17,181 nt of DNA from Suillus spraguei (lineage: Eukaryota > Basidiomycota > Agaricomycetes > Boletales > Suillaceae). The notes under the pieces are model-generated. The model was not told the DNA's origin, ran no database searches, and worked only from the letters and a program-made list of their open reading frames with translations. The position numbers were made by a program, and so were the translations under genes. Shown here piece by piece: positions 1 through 10,036 of this stretch (the stretch's first letter is position 1; each line of letters begins with the position of its first letter). The stretch lies in the NCBI GenBank assembly GCA_016800925.1, contig JABCPU010001063.1, positions 1 to 17,181 of the forward strand, written 5' to 3'.

Positions 1-275
1 CGGAGAACCTTTGAGTAAGGATATTTTCTGAAGCCAAGATTATCTATAATGGACCGAAGAAGGATATCGAGCTCCCATATATTATATTACTTCATCTTGT
101 AAGAATACTTATTTATGACAGTCAACTACTCTGACACCTTCCAAATGATCAGGAGCTATACACACTCTGAAATTTTTTCTATACTCTTACGTCTATCCTA
201 TCTTCGAAAATAAAAATTAGAATGTTGTGAATTACATCATACGAAATGCGGTGACCAAGCCATCCAAAAATGAGA
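1..275. other. Left-edge intergenic stretch
   Basis: AT-rich sequence downstream (3') of the minus-strand monooxygenase. I see no coding frame, repeat or RNA gene in it. It presumably holds the 3' UTR and poly(A) region of that gene. Confidence 0.5.
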
Positions 276-1718
276 TTAGCGCCTTCCAAGCCCACTCAGG
301 CCCCATGCAACCTTCGACTGCACGAAATTAAACCTGTTCAAGATCCTTAGAATCAGATCGCGAATGAAGCCCCCACTACACGGCATCCACCAAGCATATG
401 AATCATACGTAAGGCTTGCAAGTTTCAAAAGTGTCTTGCTATACCCGATGATCTCCAGCGCTCGTGCATGACGCGTGTCCGCAATTTCCCGCAAAATGGT
501 ATCGTCCACATCGGGATTCCCTGCAGACGTTTGAATGTGCTTTGTGACAGCCTCTGCAAGGAAGATCGCATCCCTCATGGCCAGGTTCATGCCCTGACCA
601 CCAAAGGGCGAATGTATATGGGCTGCGTCGCCGACCAGAAAAATAGCAGCTCCAAGACGTGTGAACGTACGGTCGGCGATGGCGGAACGGGTTCTAAAGC
701 GTGACGACCAGATCACCTGGTCGACTTTCACGGGAGTCGGGTTAAGGGATGGATTTGATGTTATACACGCTGGCCCGTATGTGTCGATCAAGTGCTGGAC
801 GTACTCTTTTGGTGGAGCATGGGGGGCCTCTCCATGTATCCCACAAGCTATACGGAAGATGGATTTCGTAGCGGGTTTGCCATCTCGTGTCAATTCCGTA
901 TTGAAGTGGTTGCCGAGCGGTATAACCATGAAGAAATTGCCTGAAAAAAGTGTGCCGATAAGGTGGCCCTCGAGGGTGAATGGACCGACAGGTTCTGGCT
1001 CGAATGTGACATCTGCAACGACCATTTGAGTCATTACATCATTGTCTAGCATTGGGCTATCTGGGTTGGAAAACCCTATACCGGCGATGGTACGGACCTG
1101 CAAATGGTCGTCAGACAGTCCACCAAGCCAAGGTTAATGGGCACCGAGGTCTCACAATTGAGCGGGCACCATCTGCGCCGATAATATATCTAGCCCTGAT
1201 AACTTGACCATCCTCAAAAGACACGTCGGTGATGCGAGAGTTGTTCTCGTTCTGTTTCATTCCTACTACCCTGTGTGGACGCTGCACTCGAACACCAAGA
1301 CTCTGTAACTTCTGCACAAGTACAAGCTCCGTCACAATTTGAGGGATGTAGAGTGCGTAAGGGTGAGCGGAATATTGCTTCAGAGGGTCAAATTTGGCGT
1401 CAAAGATCTCCGAGCTACGGGATGTGATTCTCATGCTCTTCCCCTTGATGGCTTGAGACAGTAATCCATCTACTGCGTCGATGCTGGCTAAAGCCTAAGA
1501 TTACAAGAACATCAGTATGCCTTCTTATGAACGCACAAGTGGCTTACCTCAACAGTCGCAGAGTGTATGGTCATCGCCCTCGATGTATTCTGTCCTTTGA
1601 CCGCGGCATCCACGATAACAAAGTCATGGCACCCGTGGTGGGCGAGAGAAAGAGCAGCAGTGAGACCTGCAGGGCCTGCGCCGACAATAAGCACGGTAGT
1701 GTTCTCGGGAAGAGACAT
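276..1718 (-). CDS. FAD-dependent aromatic-ring monooxygenase (PHBH / phenol 2-monooxygenase-like)
   Basis: Flavoprotein hydroxylase using FAD and NAD(P)H, probably acting on a phenolic or polyketide-like substrate; the substrate cannot be read from sequence. Exons: 1718-1548, 1494-1156 and 1097-276, joined in phase 0 across introns of 53 and 58 nt (GTAAGC...TTAG; GTGAGA...TTTGCAG with a CTGAC branch point). The product is 443 aa. The dinucleotide-binding motif VLIVGAGPAGLTAALSLA is at residues 9-26, the GADGAR (DG) motif at about 163-168, and GDAAHIHSPFGGQGMN (GD motif, FAD ribityl contact) at about 326-341. The protein stops at GLSGLGRR. Many fungal relatives carry a further thioredoxin-like C-terminal domain, absent here; short forms also exist, so this is not necessarily a truncation. 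Start ATG at 1718 gives the Rossmann motif the usual N-terminal position. No stop or frameshift is seen in the spliced frame, so I judge it intact. The nearest putative gene upstream, on the same strand, is weak. Confidence 0.93.
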
Positions 1719-1823
1719 TATTGTATGCTTGTAGGAGTAAGAATGCTAAAGTGATAGAGATGATGAATTGGCTTCAGACGGCTCTTCCGCCTGTTATTTG
1801 AGGCCAGCGATACACAGGTGATC

Positions 1824-2276
1824 TTAATCCGTCACAAAGGACAATTTACCATTTCGCGCACCTGATTTACCGCTGAATGGACATGCATTACAAGGTAGTG
1901 TCCGGCAGGGACTGCAGCTGTGGTAATGAGCAAACTGAAGTTGTCCGATCCTAGTGAACTTGGTGACTCTATTCGTCATGACAAAAGTCCGGTCGGGTCC
2001 GTTTACGATGCAAGCGCTTCCCCAGAAGTGGAACATATCCTGTACTACGGACACGGCCAAAGTTCTCGTCCGTTTCGCGCGATCATAAAGTAGACTGAAT
2101 TTTGCTGCCTATAATAATAGTAAGCGCCTGATGACTACATACCATTAGTAACGCGTCCGACGGATTGAGGATTCCGACCGCAGAATCCAGATATGATGGA
2201 TCCGCTCGCGGCTCAGTCTTGTCATCCTCTTGTATGTCATCACAGCAGTAATGAACAGTCAACTACCCTCGCTCCG
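1824..2276 (-). CDS. Weak two-exon candidate, unknown function
   Basis: Two open stretches join in phase 0 on the minus strand: about 2276-2143 (contains CCDDIQEDDKTEPRADPSYL and ends ILNPSDALLM) and 2108-1824 (begins AAKFSLLYDRAKRTRTLAVS, with FHFWGSACIVNGPDR further in). The joining intron would be GTATGT...TTATAG, only about 34 nt, below the 45-65 nt seen elsewhere here. No initiator ATG fits: the first exon needs another acceptor (GGGTAG) upstream. I recognise no family. It could be a remnant, part of a larger gene, or chance reading frames in the 5' region of the monooxygenase. Confidence 0.2.
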
Positions 2277-2319
2277 ATTTCGCACTTTGGACAGAGTTGT
2301 GTATAGTTCAAGTGAAACA

Positions 2320-2331
2320 ACGTACGTACGT
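2320..2331. repeat. 12-bp ACGT palindrome
   Basis: Three tandem ACGT tetramers forming a perfect self-complementary 12-mer in the spacer before the 2503-3472 locus. ACGT cores occur in bZIP-type binding sites, but nothing else here supports a regulatory role. Confidence 0.3.
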
Positions 2332-2502
2332 GCATCGAGACTAGTGTACCCGGGTTGTGTGTGCATGTGTTGGCTGGGAATGACCACTTAAACGTTTATG
2401 ACGTGTTAGACTGGTGTTGTGCCTACAATGTTTTGCACCACTTTAGGGGTCTAATACTCAACACGACCTATTATGACTATCTCATACCCTCTATGTGTCT
2501 TC

Positions 2503-3472
2503 ATGGAGAGTCGCGAACAAGGAAAATTACCTGTCGGTCATCCCTTCTGTCACATTGTGAAGGAGACTGTCCAAAATGTGATGCTATTCCACCCTATCTT
2601 GCGTCATATGGCGAGAAACACTCTTGAAAACCTCGATGAAGCTGCGGAGAAGCAAAGGGTTCAGGAGATCATCGAGTACCTGTCAAACACCTGTCCTACA
2701 GTTTCTGGTAGTGACTCCCCTGCGATGGATTTAACATTTGTTGATGTTCGTGCATACACGAGCTGTGGCAAGGATCCAAAGGGCAGGAAGATTGCTCGAA
2801 AACATATTTATATCCAGAAACGTCTACTTGACGAATGGATGAAAGAGTCTGTAGATAATTCAGGCACGCGAACTTTTCTGTGAGTGCTTTCACCTCTGGC
2901 CTAGTAATTGTTGTTCATTACTAAATACACTACCTTTTCGGTAGTCTTCTCACCGTCTTCATGAGGCTTTGCTTAATACGTGGACCTGTCGCTGTGGTTA
3001 AACTTTCATTCGCTTCAGAAGACATGAATGTGAATGATGAAGCTCACGGTTTGCCATGTTCACTGGAAAAGTTCCTCTCGCAGTGGAATGGTTGGCTTAT
3101 TTTTGTGCCTGGTACCATTGCTCAACGCAAGAAATTGCCATATCGCAAATTGCAGTCTATAGTGTTTTCAGATAGAGCCTCCGCTTTTACGAGCGTATCC
3201 TTCAACTGTAGGTATCTATCAATTTCACCAAAAGGTACTGACATGATCACCCTTTGGACCAGCGCTGATATGGGCAGGTTGTTATCCCACTGATAATCTT
3301 ACACGAATGGCCGCAGGAGATTGGAAAGTATTGGACTTCACACCAGGGCCAACGCATGACGTTTACAATGTGTTCCGACCGCACTGTCTACGAATATGGG
3401 ATTCCCCAGTAGATCCCAAACCTCGCAAGAGAGAGACGAAACAGATCATTGGTGGTACAAGCTGAGATTAGT
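2503..3472 (+). pseudogene. Decayed basidiomycete hypothetical gene, possible former HExxH protein
   Basis: A well-formed exon runs from ATG 2503 to 2879. It includes KETVQNVMLFHPILRHMA, LTFVDVRAYTSCGKDPKGRK and IARKHIYIQKRLLDEWMKE, and ends at a good donor (GTGAGT at 2880). The acceptor GGTAG at 2944 continues the frame in phase (TFLLTVFMR...). Past this point the coding sense jumps between frames. At 2960-2983 another frame reads HEALLNTW. At 3095-3293 one frame reads VPGTIAQRKKLPYRK and stops. At 3280-3472 a third frame reads CYPTDNLTRMAAGDWKVLDF and ends at a TGA after KQIIGGTS; an AG at 3276-3277 (TATGGGCAG) could be an acceptor for it. From memory, hypothetical proteins of this layout in Agaricomycetes have an HExxH-type motif after the 'FL..V' segment; here the second His position is CTT (Leu). 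Unspliced introns could explain some frame changes, so this may be a poorly resolved live gene. Biochemical function unknown. Confidence 0.5.
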
Positions 3473-4228
3473 ATGTCTCGGAGGGCGAAATGTACTCTGT
3501 GAGGCTCTTTGTGGATTGCTTTCTATGCACAATGGGAGTAGCTACTAAAGACCGAAAAATCCCTCAAAAGAAATAGCGAGTGTGATGAATGCGGTTGGCA
3601 ACACCAAGTTGACGAAGGTGACCTGGTAAGGTGAATCACTGTACAGCACTATAGCAAGATAAGTATTTAATGAGATCGCTGAATGCCAACTTGAATATGC
3701 CAGTTTGTGCTGAAGAGACCAGGTAGTACGGATGCTAGGGTCGGATTCCGTGGTAGGAGATCTACATTAGAGCCGGTATCTGGGAATGGTATGTTATTCA
3801 CGCGACTTTGCTGGCAACTCTTGGTTTTGTCCTGAAAGTTATGTACGAATGAATCTCATCACCCACCCCACCCCGTGTAGAGATGGAATAATAATAATCA
3901 GTTGTGGTATGAAAATTCCGGTGCACTGCAGGCTCTGATAAGAGATGCTGTAGCTAATTACAGGAGGCTACTCAAAATGACTCTTAACCGGTTCTACTTG
4001 ACCCAAGCCTATCAAAGGAATTCCTCAGAAAGATTTGTCGTACTAGAACTTCATCGGCAGGAACCTTGTACATTATGTGATATTACCAGTCGGTAGGGAG
4101 TGTAAAGCACACCACAGCGAAGAGTCCGATTTGGTGGAGAGTAGCAGAGAATTGCAATGTCGATAGCGATAATTCTAAGTTAGATATCTAATCCCATATA
4201 TGTGCATGTGTGTCCTTCGGAAATTGAC
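3473..4228. other. Intergenic stretch, nothing recognised
   Basis: About 750 bp between the 3' ends of the plus-strand relic and the minus-strand battenin gene, which converge here. A 64-codon frame at 3902-4096 (+) has no recognisable motif, no splice context and no protein-like composition, so I do not call it. Probably 3' flanks of both neighbours. Confidence 0.4.
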
Positions 4229-6324
4229 CTAGAGCCCCTGGCATAGGTACGTCCCCCTTGCGACTTGAGCTCTACAAAGCTCGATTTCCGTTGGTACAGC
4301 GAGAATCGAAGCCAGTAAAATGCCTGAAGTATCAGCAAAACCAATAGAACCTATCTTAAACTCCCGTTCTTGCTTTGTGATCTCAGGATTATGCGCTGAG
4401 GCTGGATCCGGTTGCTCTTGATTGATATGGTAGAACACGTTGACACTAGCAGTCATTCAGTCAGATCATCAGCCTCAATCTGGAAAAAGATGAGACACAC
4501 TATGCCAAGCCGCCACATATACCTTCAATGCTAATGAGTATGAAAACCAGGAATATACTTCCTCCTTTACGATCTTCTGGAAGTAGCCCCACAGCAGATT
4601 CAAAAACTAGCAAAAGCAGTATCACGAACTGAATGATAGCAGGAGCAGGGAGGAGACGGGCCGGAATGGTTTTCAAGCCCAGAGATATGCTCGAACGAGA
4701 GAAAAAGACCGTGGTTTGGTAGACTAGCTATGAAAGGGTTTTTATCAGACTGTATCTTATGATCACGGCAGATTATCATGCAGACCTGCCAGAGTGGATA
4801 GTAGTCGCGGACGGAATGAATGATCTTGCTGATGAGGCCGTGTGTCGGAACGGGATATAATAAAGTTGGTGCGATACCCTGAATGTATTCAGAAGGACTA
4901 TAAGCACAAGGATAGGAATGACGTACCTGGTTGATAGTATACTCGAGCTGGGTTGTGCAGGTCAGAAGGCAGGCTCTGCGCCTAAGAAACATCGACTACT
5001 TACGGTATAAACGCAAACTAGTGGTAAATCATTAGACACATAAAATTACGAGGAATAAAGACTGCTCACATAGTGGAAACATATACTTGAACAGCAACGG
5101 TTTGACTAGACGCCATTTATCCGCGGCTGATAGGGCGACGGCGACAGTAACCTTCGGTTCCACACGAGTTTCTACGTCATCTTGAGCAGATACATCATCA
5201 TCGATTTCAGTCTCAGGATCGTCAGCAGGGACGAGCGTGTATGACGCAGAAAATGATTGGTTCGTAAATGCAGCTGGACGGGGGAGCAGAAACAAGTATG
5301 CCAGAGGAAGGATGAGTGGGAGAACCTGTGATGCAATATGAGCGATGTTTGAGTCGCTATATGGCTAGATTGTTACCGCTGATATGCCAACACCAATACT
5401 GACGCCAAGGCTCCTGAGTTCCCACCACATGAAGGCTCCGACAATACCTGCAGCTCCAGTACCTGAGGCGAAATACCTGTCAAGTGGAATCAACATGGGA
5501 TAGTTGCGAAGCGTGAGACAATGCAGACCCAACGCTCCGACCTCCTACCGAACGGCTGTATGTTGTCGAAAGTTGCAAGAAGGTCATTTCTCCCAGACCT
5601 ATAGTTTGTCGTTCACATGAGAAACAGGTGTACATGACGAATGTGTGAACTCACCCGACGCAAACGACGCGAGACATATTCCCAGCAACCTCGAATACAG
5701 GCTTTCATGGAACGCGACGACCTGTGTGTCACATTAATTATGATTTCCAAAGTAAGTTCTGGCGTTGGGTTACCAGCATGCCTATAATGCTTAACGCGCA
5801 GCAGCCGACAACGCGTCGGGCATAACGTATACGACCTTTGAGAAAGTACGGCCACCCGAGCTTCGCGATCAATGCCGGAGCAATATTACAAAAGGCAATG
5901 ATGCCCTTGGGTGTTGACGGAGGGACGAGATCGAGTGCAGCCGAAAGTATGATGACATAAAGTACTTGATAATGATGAGAGCAGCCGTTTAAGAAAACAA
6001 AGATGACACACCATTGTTTATGAGTCCAAAAAGAAAGAAAGAAAATCCGAGCTTCAAGGATAATCGTTTCTTGCCTGCCGAACAACAAAGAAAATTAAAA
6101 TCAGTAAGGTCTCCGATAAAGAATTGCGTCATGGTGCAAGGTAAGCACTAATTCTAGCTGGGTCGGCGTCTACTTCATGGGCTTCTACTTCACCCGTCAG
6201 GGTGAACCGCTTTTGCCACAATCAATGCAACACTTGCCATGCACATCGAACACTGACCTATGCTTGGTGTAATAAAATCTCCTTCGGTATGAAGAGCGGC
6301 GGTGCCGTGGGATTCGATTGACAT
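4229..6324 (-). CDS. CLN3: Battenin / CLN3 family vacuolar membrane protein (Btn1 homologue)
   Basis: Multi-pass lysosomal/vacuolar membrane protein; yeast Btn1 affects vacuolar pH and basic amino acid balance. Eleven exons whose phases all agree: 6074-6012, 5964-5774, 5721-5655, 5598-5529, 5476-5377, 5325-5070, 5017-5004 (14 nt), 4947-4927 (21 nt), 4878-4786, 4727-4501 and 4445-4229, preceded by a first exon, probably 6324-6258. Introns downstream of the start are 47-58 nt. Family signatures in order: FFLFGLINN / VLYVIILSAALDLVPP, GLGEMTFLQLSTTY, YFASGTGAAGIVGAFMWWE, GVGISAVLPLILPLAYLFLLP, an acidic cytoplasmic loop (DDPETEIDDDVSAQDD), KPLLFKYMFPLFCVY / TLEYTINQ / GIAPTLLYPVP, RDYYPLWQ, FFSRSSISLGL, EGICGGLAYVNVFYHINQ, and the tail GILLASILAVPTEIELCRAQ. 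Length is about 461 aa, normal for fungi. The start is uncertain: ATG 6324 needs a 183-nt first intron (phase 1, acceptor TTCGGCAG); ATG 6132 reads straight through, giving 458 aa, but translates a typical branch point and pyrimidine tract. No inactivating lesion seen. Confidence 0.95.
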
Positions 6325-7254
6325 CTCCGAGAGAGTACCGTCTTGCCAGTGGATATTGTGAGCGCGAAGAGAGTTCTAGCGTATAGACTGGAGTTCCAGA
6401 TCACCGTAAGGCTCGGGTAGATCGATGTCACGATGAAACACTGCAGCCGTGCGCTGACGATGATAGTTGGTCGAGTATAAATGTGCGACACACGCAAAAC
6501 ATGCCTCGCTGCCCGGATCTCAGGTGACCCCTAAAAAGGGGGTCGCTGGTGGGCTCATCGACGCAGCTGCACTAGTTAGGAGGCCCGGAGTTGTCGTAGC
6601 AACTCGCCCGAGGCAATCAGTTTGACAGAATCACCCCAAAAGACACTAATTTTTATGAAGATATGAATTAGAGCCTGGTCCACGAACAATCTAGAACTAG
6701 GTGTTTTTAACAGCGACGCAGAGGCTTTAGAATAAGTACTATATCCCCCCGACTTCAATAATTAGTAGATCTAGGACGGCAGACGAAAGAAGAAAAAAAA
6801 CATCACATATATAAGTTACTTGCCACTAATATCCGCTATTTGAATAGCTTTAAACACCTCATGTTCCCCGCCTGCCAGTGCATGGCTTAGTTCCATCCCT
6901 CCCTCACGTTTGTAAATCTCACCACTTTTTAATCGAGTCTTCGCGAGGTGCATCCCACTGAGAGTACTTTAAATCGTTGAACCCAAAGTCACTGTACCCA
7001 ATGTCGTCTATAATACTGTACCACGACATTCAATCCGACAGTCACGCATCACAGCAACCTCTGTTTTGTTGTCCCCTGATGGTTGTTAGAGAGTTCGTCC
7101 GCAGCGTAGCGAAGCAATTTATTTTATACTTACTATTACACAGATTTTGCCCCTACAGAAAGTCAACCAATAAATAGCATATCAAGGGATGAGGAACCCG
7201 CTGCACCAGTCAAGTACATCCAATGTTTTTATTTTGAAACTTTCCCCGTGTTCA
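6325..7254. other. Intergenic stretch between the F-box and battenin genes
   Basis: About 930 bp lying 3' of the F-box gene and 5' of the battenin gene, both on the minus strand. A minus-strand frame at about 6376-6520 is protein-like (VFHRDIDLPEPYGDLELQ, then a stop) and could be 5' leader or upstream coding sequence of the battenin transcript. The rest (6540-7180) is AT-rich with no supported gene; short plus-strand and minus-strand frames there carry no recognisable motif. Confidence 0.4.
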
Positions 7255-9360
7255 TCATACCAGATGCTGCAATGCTTCTTCGCACTCAAGAGACTCCAAC
7301 CACGCCGCCGTATAGTACTTGGTCCTTCGATATGGCCACTGGTCGATATCCAACGACCCATCATCTAAGTGGATGACACTCCAGACGCTCTCGTCTATGC
7401 GGATAAGCCGTAATTTGGAAAAGCTGCGGTCGATGATGTTGATGATGGAACGTATCGGAAAGTTCGTCATACCAAGAAACTTGAGAAGAGAAGGGAATCC
7501 GAGACACAATTGCTACAATGAAAAATATTAATGCCGCTGGCTCTTCGGGTCAATAACAGATATCCTCAACTCACGTTTATGAAACGAAGGTCTTCTACAG
7601 GCTGTGCCATAATCTCCATGGTGAGCGCACGAACACTCCGTGGAATGAGCCACCCTGCTAGCGAAGGAGAAAGATCGCTAGGGAAAGTGATGCAAAGACT
7701 GCGGAGGTTTATTAGAGAAGGCAGTACACCCCAAGCAGACGCGTCAAAACCAACGCAATGATGGTCTGCGCTAGGCACGATAAGGTGGAAGGAATGAAGA
7801 TGTTTGCGATCCCTCAAGAATTCCGAGATAGCAGGCACGAGGTCCCTGTCCGTGATATGCTGATGCACACCGACAATCTTGAAAGTAAAGTGCGTCAGAA
7901 ATGGAAGCGAGGTCCTGTGCAGGCGGAACATTGCTGATGGAGTGCATTCTAGAATACCTGATAATGTCAGTGATTCCAGCTGATAGCCGGTGGACAAGAT
8001 CTCTGAGAAGACCAGGCTGTCTGCGGAAAAACGGCCTTCGAATTCGAGGATCGTCAAGTGACGGACGGAGATAATATCCGATGGGAATTTCCAGCTTATA
8101 TTCTTGATGACCAGCGAGCGCAGGTTATTGTGACTCTGTGATATAAAGTCGTTGATAGATGTACCGTTCCCTCCCGCAGCTGTGATGGAGAAATGTGTGA
8201 TGTGCTTGAAGGGTGGGATATCAATATCCCCTGAACGATTGACTGGACTGTGCGGAGCGTGAACATGCAGGCCGTTTTTGGGAGGCATGAAATGACGCAC
8301 TTGAGGGACAGACTATGAAGACGATGATTTGAGGTACACATTGTTTCAAGCATACGATTGATTAATTCCCTATTACCTGAACAATGTACACTGCGAAGGT
8401 TGCTGAGCTTAGGCAAAGAGTTGATTAACATTCCTAGGAGGGATTGAGACATAGTAGCGTTGAAGAATGAGCACGAACCAGTCTTAAATGCCAATATGTG
8501 TGACGCGTCTGAAACAATAGCATACACGCTTAAGCTTCTGATATGGGAGGCAAAGACAGGATCTACGAGAATGCGGGTAAGAATATCCGCACTTCGCTGG
8601 TAGTGCCAGGCATCGAGCTCAGCCTGCTCGTCGTGGTCACCATGGGCATCCTTGTATTTGTTATCGCCTCTGGGGGGTCCCGGCGACGCTGTAAAATGCA
8701 GATCGATCTCGCGGAAAATAAGCTGGCTTGCGATACGAGAGAGTGCATGTGGGACCAATAAAAGAGACTTGAGATCACGTTTAGGAAGATTGAGAGCAAT
8801 TTCTCTCCAGACTTCGGAAGAAAAACGAGGTGGACCAGCAGGTTCCCTGATAAGCTTGGCGGTATTTGTCACAGGACGACCATAAAAGGGCTGCTCGGCT
8901 TACCATTTCTCGTCGTAGATGTTCAGATTGTATTATGGCTTCAACGTCTTGATTTGCTGGATCTGAAGATAGAACGAACAGCAAATCTGAAAGAAAATGA
9001 TGTTAGGACATTGAACGGAACCCAATGGGATGGATGGAATTGACCTTGTTGTGCAGAAGTTCGGTACCCAGCTGCTAAACGGGTTTTGGCACGTAACAGA
9101 AGAGCTTTTGCTACATGTGATGGTGGAATGCCCGGTACCTGGAGAAACGACTGAGTAGCATTCTCCATGATAATTCGAGACCTTTGTGGTGTACATGAAG
9201 TGCAGATATAATAAGTAGAGGAATGATGGAAGGACGCGTACCCTTGGGACGGCAAATGCTGCAATGCGTGGAGCAGAACATCTGCCTTTTGAGTGTCAGA
9301 TAGACACGCTGTCACATCGCGAATGCTGGCGTCAAGAATACGGGGATTGAAAACACTCAT
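7255..9360 (-). CDS. F-box protein, Agaricomycete expanded family
   Basis: Probable substrate receptor of an SCF (Skp1-Cullin-F-box) ubiquitin ligase; target unknown. Exons 9360-9242, 9181-9045, 8986-8904, 8854-8301, 8247-7575 and 7512-7255 join in consistent phase (introns 60, 58, 49, 53 and 62 nt) to 607 aa. The N-terminal ~113 residues form a helical, TPR-like prefix (SVFNPRILDASIRDVTACLS, LQVPGIPPSHVAKALLLRAK, LLFVLSSDPANQDVEAIIQ), as I recall from this mushroom family. The F-box follows at about 122-165: PPRFSSEVWREIALNLPKRD, then LKSLLLVPHALSRIASQLIF. The remaining ~440 residues are leucine-rich, with repeated 'LRSL', 'LHSFHL' and 'LTHFTF' motifs, as in the degenerate LRR-like regions of these proteins. 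The C-terminus has WPYRRTKYYTAAWLESLECE. Start ATG 9360 is at the conserved N-terminus. The 8300-8248 intron (GTGCGT...CACAG) is the least certain junction but repairs an otherwise obligatory frame change. No stop in the spliced frame. Confidence 0.9.
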
Positions 9361-9656
9361 GAGGGGATTGCCTATAGTTATTGCTCTGTTAGTATGAGGT
9401 GAAAATGGGTGTAGCCCAAAGCGTTGACTTTGTTGGGTAAGTATGTTATAAGCTCATTTTGGAACCACATGACTGCAAGAGTCTCGACCAGACGTTTTAG
9501 GAAGTTGCAGTTTTCTACTATACGTACATGGTCCTCAGGCGATCGGACCTTCTCAGTCCGTTCTTTCGTCGGCCTGCCCTGAGGGCATTATAAAATGTTG
9601 GGTAGTATATAACGGTCTCAACATATCGATGACTGAACTTCACATAGTATGCAATA
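9361..9656. other. F-box gene upstream region
   Basis: About 300 bp between the F-box start and the end of the next minus-strand candidate gene. No coding frame is seen. TATA-like strings (TATAAAATG near 9588, GTATATAACG near 9605) are on the plus strand and 230-250 bp from the F-box start, so their role is unclear. Confidence 0.4.
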
Positions 9657-9899
9657 TCATACACGCTATAAATTTTTACACCGACACGGGGAAGTTAGCG
9701 AGAAGCTTACTTGCCAGTGGTTAATTATATAGGAACCTCTGGCCCGTGCCTGCAGTACACCCTCTCTAATTGGCTCCCCGTATGCATCGTACAGCTGCCG
9801 TGGCACCTTTACCATCTTCCTCTCCTCCCCTGAGTCTTCGCAGGCAGTGTTCTGCCGGTTACCAAATGTCTCCATGCCCATTGGGCCACGGAGAACCAT
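9657..9899 (-). CDS. Small two-exon candidate gene, unknown function (65 aa)
   Basis: Exon 1 (9899-9711, 63 codons) is followed by an intron of 45 nt with good signals: donor GTAAGC, a textbook branch point GCTAAC and acceptor TTTATAG. Exon 2 (9665-9657) then adds only two codons and a TGA. The product is basic and hydrophilic: KMVKVPRQLYDAYGEPIREG is the most protein-like part, followed by VLQARARGSYIINHWQ. I recognise no domain. It could be a genuine small protein, the 5' part of a gene whose later exons I cannot see, or a relic. CCAAT-type boxes lie directly upstream. Confidence 0.3.
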
Positions 9900-9902
9900 T
9901 CA

Positions 9903-10036
9903 ATTGGCTGACAATTATGTGTTAATTAACGATTTTAATTGGCTACTGATTCAGATGGGCTTATCAGAATGTAAGTTTTAATTTGTCTTAGCCAAGCACA
10001 TGACCGAGCTTCTAGAGCTGATGTATCTCAGCCAAT
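9903..10036. promoter_or_regulatory. Cluster of three AGCCAAT (CCAAT-box) motifs
   Basis: The same 7-mer AGCCAAT occurs on the minus strand at 9909-9903 and 9944-9938 and on the plus strand at 10030-10036, just upstream of the 9899 start. CCAAT is the core bound by the fungal Hap/NF-Y complex. Three copies in 134 bp of AT-rich DNA are suggestive only. Confidence 0.3.

Noticed and set aside
468..1029. Two plus-strand frames of 78 and 122 codons
   Set aside because: Antisense shadows of the monooxygenase third exon, whose motifs are clear on the minus strand.
2355..2627. Plus-strand frame of 90 codons
   Set aside because: Overlaps the better-supported frame from 2503 in another phase; composition is not protein-like.
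3902..4096. 64-codon plus-strand frame
   Set aside because: No motif, no splice signals and no recognisable homology; likely chance.
5613..5855. 80-codon minus-strand frame
   Set aside because: Runs through battenin exon 3 and two introns in the wrong frame.
6258..6497. 79-codon minus-strand frame
   Set aside because: Another frame of the same strand over the battenin 5' region is more protein-like and provides the usable first exon.
7319..7761. Plus-strand frames of 70 and 76 codons
   Set aside because: Antisense to the F-box gene's last exons.
8543..8885. Plus-strand frames of 72 and 77 codons
   Set aside because: Antisense to the F-box domain exon.
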